DNA of 64,000 bases from Ceriagrion tenellum (lineage: Eukaryota; Arthropoda; Insecta; Odonata; Coenagrionidae). Each line of letters begins with the position of its first letter. The first letter of the stretch is position 1. Below the pieces are notes generated by a model. That model saw nothing but the letters and a program-made list of their open reading frames with translations, had not been told where the DNA came from and did no database searches. The stretch is from assembly GCA_963169105.1 (NCBI GenBank), contig OY720639.1, forward strand, positions 92,578,559-92,642,558. Reading direction: 5' to 3'. The translations under genes were made by a program, and so were the position numbers. Positions 46,701 to 58,920 of this stretch are shown here, piece after piece.

Positions 46701-48599
46701 AAGAAATGTAACCTCCAAATTCGTCAAAAGCAATTCACTCTAAGACGCGCTATAGTGAATAATCAAAATGAAATTAGAGGTTCAAAGACAATTTAGGCAC
46801 GCGATAAATGAACGCGTTACATATGGCGACTATCATACTGCTGAAAAGGTCTCTAAAAGCAATGTGAGTTACCAGCGGAGGATATTTGAATTTTCACGAC
46901 AACTCCCTACAAGTGCCTGGATACTTCCCGTCGTAAGCTTCCGTATTGCGGTTGGTATCATTTACGGGTTCATCGCGTCACAGCTCTGATAATATTGGGG
47001 CAAACTAAAAAAAAAATAGTTTTTAAGGTGAATCAATATGAAATCACACTATATTCTTTCATAGAATGGTATAAACCATAGTTGCATTTTAAATAACATT
47101 TGAGAGTAAGAGAATATAACCACCACTGAAGTAGTGACAGTTTTAGACAAAAATAAGCATTATGTCACAACACATTATTTCAGCTATTCATTACTTTACA
47201 AGCTGATTTAGCAGAAAAACGACTGTAGACAGGTATAGTACTTTAAATATTTAAACCATACACAATGCAGACTCGGTTTTTCATTTAACCTTGAATTTTA
47301 TGAAGGAATGTTCAATTAGTCAATATTTTGGCACGCTTACACGTCAAGAGGGCTTCTTTAAATTCAATTAGGAAAGATTTCAGGGAAATACAGGCCTCTA
47401 CTACTCTTAAGAAGTTGCATTTCCCTTAGTTAAAACTGAATACCATTTTTTTGGATTTGCTGCCCTCATAATATATTAGAGGATTTTAGCGCGAAAGCTA
47501 TAAAGTAAAGAGGTTTTGGACTAAAGTACTCGAACAAAGACAAGAAAAGTAGGTGAGAAGAGTTAGTACTATATGGCATAAAAATACTGACTCATTCAAG
47601 CGATGGTAACTTCATGGAATCTAGCACACTGAAGTGGAAATCAATGAGGGACACATTGATTTTCAAGGGCTATTTGAGGGGAACTGGAATTACGAAATGA
47701 GCCACTGTAACGATAAGTCCTCACATTTTATCACAGAAGATAAGCTTCGGATATCCTTGTGAAAAGCTCTTCTAAGGGACTAAGAAGTAGAACAGTAAGA
47801 CAGAAAATGGGAGAAAATAAAATGAGTTGATTAAAAAAATCATTGTTGTAGGTCAGCAACATACCTTCACAGTTTAATAGCTTAATGAATGCTATTAAAT
47901 CGATAATTCTGTTCCTGGAAGAAATAAATTTTCACTGTCCGCAGAGAGTTAATATCTGGTGCCTGAGGAATAATTATCTGAGTAATAATTCAGCAAAAAG
48001 TATTATCTATGCATATTGCTATATGCGTAAGATTTAAGGCATAAGAACCAAAGATATTTTAAAGACAGAAGTGCCTTTAAATCATCTAATTCAGGAATTG
48101 TAGAGGAATTACATATACCATAAAACGGGTTGAAGCCTGTTAAATTTTTGAGGTTTTTTTTAAGTCTCTAGTGCTAACCTTTCTTTTAAAAATTTTATTG
48201 AGGAAAATTAATCAATCAACTACTCGTTTAATGGTTGAATAGCAGCTATCTTACCACTAAATTTCATAGAAAAAGAACTAAATTTGAACCTGCTTTCACC
48301 CGAGAAGTGGGGTGAATATATTACACCTACGTTTCCCGTTGTAAACTTATAGACGCAGTCTCAACTTTACCCCTTTTGTTCCATAACAGAACTCCTCTTC
48401 CAAATGCTGTATACTTAGGAAACACCTTACCAGCACTCTATGCTAATGAGATTTTCCATAGCAAACTTTGTCCATTTCATGAGCCCGTTGCAATTTCCAT
48501 TCAAACTCTTGGTGGTGATCATCTTGGTTGCCTTCTCTGGGCTTTCTGGAGCATGATTCTTTATCCTCCAGCTTTGAGCATAATTTGAGCAATTAATAT
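43790..48599. other. No gene seen; one hammerhead-like PLE end at 44844
   Basis: AT-rich for nearly 5 kb. Open frames at 45236-45557 (both strands), 45705-46130 (minus), 46768-46989 and 48376-48588 (plus) show no domain. A short GA run lies at 45818-45834. Confidence 0.4.
44844..44874 (+). ncRNA. Hammerhead-like PLE end, core base changed
   Basis: ATGACGA (44844-44850; first core C replaced by A), stem II GCAG/CTGT (one G-U) with AAAAG loop, GAAA (44865-44868), then CTCGTC with a GUC triplet, followed by an AAATAAATG end typical in layout of PLE termini. Helix I is not evident. Confidence 0.45.
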
Positions 48600-51215
48600 T
48601 GTCTCATCATCATTTTTCGTTCAATTCTAAGATTGGTTGACTGCTGCTCTCCACTTTTTCCTATTTAATGCTCGGTCTCTTACTTCCTAATAGGTCTTCC
48701 TATGTACTATAGAAGCCCATTTTGCCTCAGAATGTCTCCAATCCATCTGGTTCTCCTTTCCTGCATAGTGCTACATGTGGTCATTTCCTCACCTACTCAA
48801 CTGTTAACTTCATAATTTCTTAATTTTTCCATCCATTCTATTTTCAGTTGTCTCCTCCAGCACCAGAATGCTTCTAGTCTGTTTTGGTCCGTATATCTAA
48901 AGGTTCATGCCTCCAATCAATAGAGCCTACAAAAAATTTTCACATGCTGTTTTAAAGTTTGCATTCCTATCATCTTTCAACGGTTGTCTTTTTCCACGAA
49001 CGTTTTCTTAGCTTGGGCTGTTCTTACCTTGATTTACTTTGTTGTTTTTCCGTCTAACGTGATGGTGCTTTCGAAATAGGTGAAGGAATTCACTTGATCT
49101 AATTTATTTTATTTCAGCATGACTCCTGTATTTTACTTTTTTCTTCTATGAATTAGGATTTTAGTACCCGTCTTATTTATTTTCATGCAGTATTCTCTTT
49201 TAACTTGATCCACTGCAGAACTTTGAAGATCATTGCGAATTCCAGCTAACTACGATATCATCTGCTAAGTGGAGCATGCACATTTCTTCTTCTTTTATCT
49301 TTATGCCACTTAGTTCAATTTATTATGTTTCTCATTGTCTCCTCCGAGATTATGCTGAAGAGTCCTGGAGGGAAGTTGCACTCTGGTCTTATTCCTTCGT
49401 CAATTTAAGCTTTTATTTGTGTTCTGTCTCTCATTTGTATGATAACAGCTTGCTTATTATTGATAGATTATTCTCCTATTATTGTAATCCATTCAAATTT
49501 TTCTAGCTTCATGAACATTTGGTTCCACTCAAAATTGTCAAAGGCTCCCTCCAGGCCTACGAATGTGACATACAATGGCTACTTTAATGTATTGTATTCT
49601 CTGTCATTAGTCTTCAGCAGATTGTGACCTCACTAAAACCTCTGTATTTTCTAAATTCAAATTGTTTTTCCGTAAGGTGTAATTTCATTTTCCTTTCCAT
49701 CCTTTAGCTTACTATTCGTGTAAGTATTTTCTATGTATGTGAAACTAGACTCAAGTCTTGGTGCTCCTCACGTCTCTCGGTCCATTCTTTATTGGAATTG
49801 CAATTGTTGTACTCCTTTTAAAGTTCACTCAACTGGGTAAGTTTTCCACTTAGGTATCAATCTTTATCTTCAGCAATCTCCCTCTCGTCAGTCTTTAGGT
49901 TCTCTTCCAGTAACGTTGGGCCTTAGTATTCGATGGAGGTTCCGATGACAGGTTTTCAGTATACTGCTTCCATATTTTCCCAATGCCGTCACTCTCTATG
50001 ATCCCTGATGTTGTTGCTTCTTGGTTTCCACTCTCCTGAGAGTTTCTTCTCTAGCTTGTATGTTATTTTAATGTTTCCCTTCTTCATGTTTTTGTTGACT
50101 TCCTCGCGACAGCTTTCGATCAGATCCTCCCTAGGCCTCTTGCATTCTCAATTAACTTGGTTCCTTAGCTACATGTAGATGGTTGTCTCATCTACTTATC
50201 TTGGGCTATTATATTTTCTTCTTTCTTCGATTGGTTTTGTTATCTCCGTCATTAACCATGGTTTTTCATGTCCGCCCTCATTTTAACCAGTTACTTGACT
50301 TATCTTCCGCTACTTCTGTGATTGTCCTCTTCAGCTCAGCCAATTTTAGTCAGTGCTTTCCTTGCTAGTGTCTTGTCAACTGCCGCAGCTAATTCATCCG
50401 TTATTTTCATCAACTAGTACCTTTGTGTCCCATCTTGACTCATGTTTTATCTTCTAAACTTTCGTATTAAAGACGCCTCTCCATAAGTACTAGGTTGCGA
50501 TAACTGTTTATATCCACACCGGAACAGCTCTTGCACTACTTAATAGTTGCTTGTATCTGACGCTGACAAGTATGTAGTCTATTTGGTATCTGGCAATATC
50601 ACCTGGCATGATTCATGCATACCTCCTACGCTGCTGGTGCTCAAAGAGTGTTATCTATCAACATATTCATCTAATCAAAGAACCACTTTTTATCCCTTAG
50701 CATTTCTTTTGCTCAGTACAAAAGATAGTATTTCCTGCTGCAGTCCGAAATATTCTATTTTATTCTTCCCGACATGTCTCTCATTATGGTGAGATGGTAC
50801 TTTTCCTTCACTATTCCAAAGATCTCTTAAAAATCTCCTATATTTCTCCTTCTGTATGATCAGACGTTTACATGTAGACCTACACTACCACGGTGACCTT
50901 CCAGCTTCACCAGCAAAATCCTCTCACTGTATGCCACATGGAATTCAACCTCCTACCATTATTTCTTTAGAATAATGTTCTACAATTGTCTTGTCGTCTC
51001 TTGAATATATTACTTCAGTCCGCAGTCGCCCCAATGAACGTCTGCCCTCGTCCATTTGATATGGCTTACTCCTAGTGTATCTACCCCTAGCCTCTCCTTT
51101 TGTGTATTAACGCCATCCAGCTTCCCGCTCACTCCTAAAAAACTCGCATTCCTTGTTCCTATTCTGAACTTGTTCTTACTGACTGATCGGCCCCTCCAAG
51201 TATTCTCCATTTAGC
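48600..51215 (-). pseudogene. Nearly complete, dead RTE-like LINE (EN-RT-C-terminus-3' end)
   Basis: Minus strand, modules in order. Endonuclease: FRIGTRNASFLGVSGKLD then LGVDTLGVSHIKWTRAD at 51070-51165 (pattern RIGTWNVRSL, DILGISExKWTG); a degraded MRDMSGRI (expected GDxNGRVG) near 50770-50800; YQIDYILV near 50561-50597; DINSYRNLVL (expected DxDSDHxLV) near 50480-50525. RT: GIRPECNFPPGLF near 49357-49400 (expected GVRQGCxLSPxLF) and LHLADDIVV near 49250-49281, keeping both aspartates. C-terminal: EVNSFTYFESTIT near 49060-49098, RRTRWIGDILRQNG near 48724-48765, and the shared RTE 3' end AGAATTGAACGAAAAATGATGATG at 48605-48630. Dozens of stops and shifts. At ~2.6 kb it is shorter than a full RTE (about 3.2 kb), so internal deletions are likely. 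Confidence 0.88.
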
Positions 51216-54200
51216 TGACAATACTCTCCACTGAGTTTTTTTTAACAAGACAGTTGATTACAAATTACGCTTACAATTTGAAATATAGTTGATTAAAAAA
51301 TCTGTATTTGAGTATATCAAAAGATATTTTCACTCACATGAGATAGTTCAAATTCTACAAGCAAGGATATTTTAAGCAATAAAAAGTGATATTATTCACA
51401 AGCACACAGTCAAGGTGAATGTGTTAAGCTAAGTATTATTACCAAAGCTATAGCAACAAGTGGGTCCGATGATCCCAAAGTGGTTAATGAAATAGACCAT
51501 TTAAAGCCGGTGTTCTATGAGAATATGTTCCCAAATTTATGGAAAATAATGAATATTTAAAAAGATATACCGGATTAGGTCGTGCCGATATCAAAAAATG
51601 ATAAGACTTGTTTGTTTTGTTTTTCAGTCCAAAATTCCATTCTCACATGCTGAAAGGCTTAAATGAGTTATGATAAAGTTTCTTAAAATGTAAAACTCAT
51701 CCTCTAAAAGGGTAATGTTAAGCAAACAGTTATAAAAAATTATGAATGATTAGAAAAAATGAACTTTATGTAAAATTATTTCAGTCAGACGAGTTGAAAG
51801 CAAGTTTGCACAGAAGTAGATTCATACAATGTTATATTAGCAGTACGTAAGCAATGAAAATTTGATAGACTCGTAACCTCAAAGATAAAATTTTAAATGC
51901 ACTGATCGAAAATTTGCTCAAGCAGTTGATATATACGCTGTGTTTTTTTGCAAAAGGTATGACTAGAGTGTTTTAGCATTTGTACGCAAAAAAAAGGTAT
52001 CACCATTTCAATAGAATTTTTTAAGTACAATAATCTAGCTTTTCTTCCTCAAAGGTGAAAAAATCCAAATATTCTATAATATTAAAGATCTAAGACTACG
52101 TCGGAACGGTCGCTTTTTACCGATAAAATCAGATGACGGAGCCAGGAAAACGTAAAACTTTGTTAAGGGGTGATTCAAAATAGGCTTATTTACTTCCTTA
52201 GAGCTGGCTACCCTGGGATCATCAACACTGGCCCTAAACCACCACGGACCTTTCTGGTTTTTTGCAGCAAGCCCTCGGCGTAGATTTATCGTATGCCAAG
52301 CTAGTAACGAATGTACATACATTCGAAATATTATTACATTTATTTTTTTACATTCCATATCCTACTCAGGACCTCTATTTCTCCCGTTTCTGCCACTTAA
52401 ACACTCAAACGTTCTTTTACAAAATCCCTATTTTCGAAACAAGGTGCTATTCAAATCGCTTTCCAAATGTTTAGCGCTTCTACCTCCGTCGAATCCACCC
52501 GAAACAATTACCGACCTTATTTCACCAAACTTAATACATGTCCTTAATTCCTCTGGGACACTTACTCCGTCTTTACGCAACCTCACATCTCAAATAGCCT
52601 TCAAAACTAAACCCATTCTCATTTCTTACAGACCAAGGTTATGAGCTTTTCAATGAGACATGTCATCCGCCTTTCCCTGTTCTACATCTATTGCGACGAG
52701 AGTTCCGCAATCACTTCTTTGGAAATTGAATCACCAGTACCGCTCATAACTACTTCATAATAGCAAATGCTTCTTTATATTGAGCAATTCACCTATTTTC
52801 TAATTTTCCACGAAATCTTATTTTTCATAAATGTCTAGTATTCTATTTGCACCGACTTTCTCTTACTAAACACCCTGAATGCCAATCCGACTTTTCCTGA
52901 TCATGGAGTGTTTCGCTCTTGTTCTCTAATGGTTATCAGACATTTTCATAAGACGTGAGAAAAGAGCTCCAAAAACATTTTGTTGCCATGTTGTTCAAAG
53001 AAATATTACTATTATTGAGATAAATGTTTACCACGGCAAATGAAATGCTATAGGATTAAGTGAAAGAATATCCCAAGAAATTATTCATTGATGTGACAAG
53101 GGGAACAAGAAATTACTTGGTCAATAATTGTCGGCTTACATGAAAGGTTTTGTCTTCACATGAGACTCTTAAGGTATTCTCGAATTCAAAAGCCAATAAG
53201 ATGGTAGATTAGTCATGTCCCTGCAATTCGGTTTGCAGGAACTCTCACAGAACTTATGCTTTATCTCCACACCTCTTCAGTTTTCATCGGCAATGGTGAC
53301 TCCAAGTCTACATTTGGAATACGAAATCCTTTAAGATCATTCCTGTTTCAGCTAAATATACGGCTCAAAGAACAATCTCATAAGTTTAGCGTATCGAGTC
53401 GATTTTTTTTCAAAGGAACGAAATTTTCGATTTTTCAATTCACGAAATTTTCGATTCTTTAATGGCTTCTCTAAGCTAATGGAACATTCTTGGCTTCCAT
53501 ACAAAATATTGCTCAAAATGATAAATGGAGGACATATATTTTACACCGTCGATCTTCTTTGTGCCAGGGTGAGAAGAATCTGTACTTCGTTAAGATTGCA
53601 TAGTATTGTCATTTTGCTAATTATATCAATTCACTTTTTCAAACATTGCACACTCTCACAAAATTTTAATAGGTTGGTACTCAATGAAATACCTATTTTG
53701 TTACAGTATTATTGATAAAAAATGTCTTAGCACTTGTACTGCTCTGATAAATACATTATTTCCTTTCAATTATTTGCGTACGAATACTAATTTCAGTAGT
53801 TGGAAGAAGGATATGGTTCAATGGATATGCTCGGATAGCTCTTGCATTATCCTAAATAGTTAACCATTACTTACACCCCTTCGAGTGCACGAAAAAAGTG
53901 AGTGAATTACCCTACAGTTTCTCTAAACTAGTGGAACTTTCTTGGAGTCCGTAATGTATTTTGCTCAAAATGTTGAATTCATGAGGTATATTTTACCCCA
54001 TTGTTCTTCCAAAATTATGTTTATGAAATGAATTCCAAGTGTAATTTTAAATTTACGCCCGGCTTTATTTTAGATAACAATTAGTATGCCCATTCTACTG
54101 GATTTTTACACGGACAAATAATTTTAAGCATATTTTAAATGGCGCACTTTAAACTCAGAAATGAATTGAAGCAAAAGAGAATGTGATGAATGCTACGAAA

Positions 54201-55599
54201 ATTTACATTTTAGAAACTGCAAGTACTAATTTTACCAGTCAATTCATCATTCATTTATCATAAGTGAGCATCATAGTGTACTTACTGACGCCGCTTATTT
54301 CTAAAAGCCTCATGGCTTAGTCAAGGCTCATTTTTAGTTTTTAGTTTTTTCGAATACTTGTACATTAATTTGTTTACATTATTTAGATAAAAAATACTTA
54401 CTCGATCCGATTAGACAACCTCTCGTTCCCATGTTCAAAAAAATACACCAAGCTACTTCAAACTATACGAATTTACGTGAGATATTTCCAGACGTCGGGG
54501 GTTATAGATGCTCATTCGAAAGTTTGGCAAGGTCTAAGAAATGGTAATTGGAATGAGGAAAACGTTCGCAGTTCTTGGAATTCGGATAGTCATAGGGGTT
54601 AATGTTTTCCTAGAACGCATCGCGTGCTGTATTATTTATATCCAGTAAAAGCCCATTTCACACTCCTTTTCCTCCATAATACGCCTGGCACATACATAAC
54701 TTTAGATCATACTCTATTCGAACCACCCACCACACTTTATAAATTTACGTAATATTATCATGAATATCCTCACAATTAAGGAATAATATTCGAATATTTC
54801 CGTAACCAGTCAAAGAACTCTTATTTGAAAAGATATGCCCCTCTTAGTGTTTTTCATTTACTTTTCTGACTTTAAATTAACTGTAAAGTTTTGGTATGAA
54901 AAGAGTCTTTAGTGCATAAAATGTAGTAAATATCCCTATGCACGAATGTATAAACTCAAATATTTTAAGTATTAACCCGCAGATAGTATTTAGCTCTTAT
55001 TGATAGAAAATAATAAATATTGTATCACTAGATACTTTATCAGAATATTAATCATATCACGAATCTAATAATTTTAACAGCCTCACAAATACCATAGTTA
55101 CAATGTCTCTATTTTCATAGCTTCTGAAGGCAAGCATAGGTGGAGATGTTAGAGTTCTTTAAAGATGAAGGTTTTTTCAAATAATGTGTTGTGAAAATGA
55201 GTCACTTGTTTACAGACGCTAATGAGAAGCATAGTGGGTATCATGAGCTTATAAAGGCTGTGACTTCAAAAGCCGTAAACAATAACTTTCGAGAATAATC
55301 AAGGCAGAATTATTGAGGAATTTCCAGGGTATTAAACTCGCCAGTATTCCACTCAACAAAACAAAACGCACCTTCACACAATAACGAGAAAGCACTCACT
55401 AAATAACCCACCACTGTTCTGATGCCACAGACCCGCGACAAACCATGCTATGCTACTGGATTTATCAATAAAGATACTATGATACGATACTCTTTACAAT
55501 ACGATATTTTTGTCCGGATGAGTTTATCAGAGTAAGTCAAATGGCACGGGCACATATGGTTGTGACGTTAATGGTTTTCATTAACGTCGCAAATGGTTG
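51216..55599. other. No gene seen; one diverged ~108-bp repeat pair
   Basis: AT-rich; no supported gene. 53455-53563 and 53903-54012 share TTTCTCTAAxCTAxTGGAAC, TTTCTTGG/ATTCTTGG, TTGCTCAAAATG and ATATTTTACxCC blocks in order, about 448 bp apart, so an old duplication. Open frames at 52074-52358, 52262-52474, 53256-53462 and 53479-53715 have no domain. Confidence 0.45.
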
Positions 55600-56375
55600 A
55601 GTGAGCAGGTGAACCCTCGCAGTAGGGAGTGGAGAAAAAGAAGAGGAGGAAAGTGAATGTCGCGAGCAGGAAGAACTGGAATGATGTTATAAGTAAAGTA
55701 AGTAATTTTGAAGTAAACCAAGGACTAAAGCAAGAAGACGGACTAGCACCCATGCTTTACAATCTGGTCCTAGAACATGTTATAAGATATACTGGAATTG
55801 ACCCTAACGCAAACCTCACAAATTAACCAAAACAAATTGTAGGTTACGCAGAAGACCTGGATATTTTGGGAGGATCTGTACCATCAATAAAGGAAACTTT
55901 TGGGAACCTAGAAACAGCTGCTAAAGATCTAGGCCTTACAGTAAACGAACATAAAACTAAGTTTATGTTACTAAGTTGAAAGGATCGAGTTAGTAATGGG
56001 AAAAACATCACCATTGAGAACTACAACTTTGAAGGTATAAACAACTTTACCTATTTGGGTACCGATGTGTCCTCGGACAATGATGAGACCAAGGGAATAA
56101 GAAATCAAAATGATGCAGCAAAGCATACCTTATACTCCCTACTTCCTATCTGAAAGTCTAGAAATGTGTACTGGGAAACAAAGGTCAATATCTATAAAAC
56201 CCATATATGTACAGTTCTGTCATACGGAAGTGAAACATGGACAATGACGGACAAATCTGCTGAACTACTGGTTAGCCTAGAAAGAATAATGCTGAGAAGA
56301 ATCTATGGGCTAGTAAACAGTGAAGGGATATGGAGAATTCGTTGGAACCATGAAATATGAACTGTACAAAGAACC
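55600..56375 (+). pseudogene. Non-LTR retrotransposon, RT core to C-terminus
   Basis: Reads VNQGLKQEDGLAPMLYNLVLE near 55715-55775 (pattern GLxQGDxLSPxLFNLxLE), then a stop, VGYAEDLDILGG near 55832-55870 (catalytic YADD changed to YAED, so one of the paired aspartates is lost), GLTVNEHKTKFMLLS near 55935-55980, NNFTYLGTDVSSDND near 56040-56085, KTHICTVLSYGSETWTMTDKS near 56198-56260, and ERIMLRRIYG then ELYKEPKI near 56280-56375. An RTE-like scrap on the other strand interrupts it at ~56376. Clade not assigned. Confidence 0.85.
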
Positions 56376-56580
56376 CAAAATTTCCGCACACATTCCTGGG
56401 TCTTGTTTCGGGGCTTTTCCCTCTACTTTTCCTTCAATTATGTTGATTATTAACCCATTGTGTGTCAGTGTGTGTCCAATCCATCTGGTTCTTCTTTTCT
56501 GTATGGTATTCAATATGGTCCTTTCCCCATATACTCTTATGTACTCTTCATCATTTCTTATCATCGCATATGTATAATGA
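56376..56580 (-). pseudogene. RTE-like LINE scrap inserted in another LINE
   Basis: Minus-strand frame reads DEEYIRVYGERTILNTIQKR near 56490-56560, then RTRWIGHTLTHNGLIINIIE near 56430-56495, then GKVEGKAPKQDPG near 56395-56430. This is the same C-terminal module as in the RTE-like copies at 14.2 kb and 48.7 kb but less decayed. The flanking LINE stops at ELYKEPKI on the left; a LINE-like KVTKLRWA block resumes on the right near 56660-56680. Confidence 0.8.
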
Positions 56581-56589
56581 TGGAAAATT

Positions 56590-56720
56590 ACAGCACGATC
56601 AAACATTGCAATCGTGACTAGAATCAAGAGAGCAGACTTTGGACTACAAAACGAATATCTCAACAAAGTAACAAAGCTGCGTTGGGCAACAGCAAGGAAA
56701 ACCGCCCTTAGTTTTCATTT
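56590..56720 (+). pseudogene. Probable continuation of the interrupted LINE
   Basis: Reads IVTRIKRADFGLQNEYL and KVTKLRWA, compatible with the pattern xxIKxxRLxWxGH that normally follows LYxEPxI in this LINE type. Short and degraded, so the link to 55600-56375 is inferred. Confidence 0.4.
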
Positions 56721-58289
56721 TCGGATTTACTGTTAATGAAACCTTCTAGGATTGTTTAAAAAAATTGTGAATCATGAACGTTATCCCATTATTTTTTTAT
56801 ATTGGAAGTTTTTTATTTGGCTTTCCATTTCGTTGGCAGTTAGTTTCATCTCCGAATGTGCGAATTTCAGCTATCGGGCAATTTTAGTCTAGATCAAAGA
56901 TAACCTGCACTGGCTTAATCTCTGCAGGAGGGACGATAAAAATTTATTTGGACTAGTGAAAAACCTATTGCATAATGATGTAAAATAATTAATCATGAAT
57001 TTAAAAAAAATCAACTGAGCAACACTCTCGTTATGTAGCATAAGGACTAAATGATATCTCCTTCAACAAATACCTCCTTTATTCCATTTTGTCAGCGAGG
57101 AGCCATAATGGGTTGAGGTTATAAAAATCTTGCATTGAAATTAGCAATGAACCACATATATTTCTTTGTTGTGTAGCACTAGCGATTCCCGTCATTTTGC
57201 TTTCTTTTCCCGAATCGAATACTAGCTCAAAAAATTATCTTTTTGTCTCTTGTCAAAAAATTCTCGCCGTTCTTAAAGAACCACAAAATGTTTATTAAAA
57301 TCTAATAGCTCACAGTTTTTGTTTTTACCACCTCAAAACCGATGGCTAAGTAACTCTCTGCGATTTTTTACTAAATTTATGTCTCAGTGTTTAACCCTGG
57401 AAACTTTTAATCGAAGATATTTCCTTTAATTTTTCCTGCATGACGGAGTGGTTCAATTATTACTTTTCCATAGTTGCCTCTTGCAAATATTTTCATGAGA
57501 TCGTTCTAGGTTACTTGTTGATTCACTATGTAGGTTATTGGTCTGAAATAACAAATTAATAAACAAAAGTGATGCATTCATTTGAAAATCAGTGTGACCA
57601 GCGCAATTTGATTTCAGTCTATTTCTTGGCATGTCTCCCATATTACTGACCTCAAAATATTTCTCTCGTTTGCATCACCTCATTTTTTTCCTCCCTTCAT
57701 TAACCGACATTAACTCGGATTATTACAATATATAATTCTATATCAGTATTATTTTCCATTACGAGTCATCTAATGAGTAATGTAAACGTAGATTCAAACT
57801 AAATGGCAATGTGAATTAAAAATGAACATTACCGCACTTCTTTGAAGTTCAACATATCTTCAAGTTAGGTTCCGTTATATGTGTCCGTACTTTCTTGAGG
57901 GACAATACAATGAAGATAATTTTATACTTCCACTATCCTAATCTCTATAAATATTTCTTTATTTTCTAGCACTAGCTGTTTCTGTCATTTTGCTTTCTTT
58001 TTCAGAAAGTGATACTAACTCAAAAACCAAATTTAAAAAATATTAATTGTCAATAAAAATATAAAAATATTATCTCTTTTTTATCGTCTGACCACTCTTT
58101 AAGAAGTTGGTTTAAACATAACAATATTAGGGTTTTTTTTTAAATTAATTGAACAAGAAATTAAGGTTATCATAATCCATTAAAACATTTGATCAATATT
58201 TGAGTATCATTAATTTGTTACCTTTATCAATTATTAATCTGTTCATTATTTCGGTAAGTTTTGTTTTCAATTACTCATTCCCTGCAGCA
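56721..58289. other. No gene seen; dispersed repeat pair at 57156 and 57951
   Basis: 57156-57295 and 57951-58108 are related: both run ATATTTCTTT, TAGCACTAGC, GTCATTTTGCTTTCTTT, then ATACTAxCTCAAAAA and, further on, a TCTTTAAGAA/TCTTAAAGAA block. The lead ACTAGCxxTTxCxGT resembles starts of short interspersed or RTE-type repeats. No protein recognised. Confidence 0.45.
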
Positions 58290-58920
58290 ATATTTTCCAT
58301 TTTTATCCTTCCTCAGCGATCAATTTAGAGAAATTTTTACCTCGCGCATTCGTTTGCATGTCTCCTGTATTCCGTGGCACAACAAACACTTCAACCTCCC
58401 TTCCAGTCGAGGAATATTCCTTCTTTTTCTTCGACCGTGCGGTTTCTCTTCTCCCAGCTGGCTTCCAATCTTTCCTCATCCCCCTCTTCCCCGTGAGGTC
58501 GAGAGTAAGGGGGCACAGAGAGCAATAACTCCTGGCTGAGCGAAAGAGCACGTGTTTTTTTCGTAATTTCCTCAATGCAACGTTCAATTACTGCATCGGG
58601 TCAAAATTCTTGTCACGTAACGAAAAAATGTATAAACGGGCAGCATCTATTATACGAGGAGCACGGGCGTGTTTGCGGTCGCCAGGGGCGGGGGATGATT
58701 TTCTTTTGTTTTATTCGCCTCAGCCATTAATAACACACTCTCCCTAGCCTCTTTTCCCCCTCTCAGACCCGACAGCTCTCCCCGCCGTACCTCGCAAGAA
58801 TTTATTCATTGCTCGGCTGCCCCTGGCTGACGCACTAGGATCGGATGCAAATGGAATACCGCCGTGGCGCCCTCATCGCGAAGATGAGAGGAGAAAATAT
58901 TCCTTCAGGGGCAACGGCTA
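58290..58920. other. G+C-richer, CpG-containing island
   Basis: Compared with its AT-rich flanks this stretch has more G+C and CpG (for example near 58670-58690, 58780-58800, 58855-58885). Open frames at 58261-58539 (plus) and 58303-58587 (minus) overlap on opposite strands and have no domain. Could be a regulatory region; not provable here. Confidence 0.35.

Noticed and set aside
46768..46989. 73-codon open frame as host exon
   Set aside because: No domain, no neighbouring exons, length expected by chance in AT-rich DNA.
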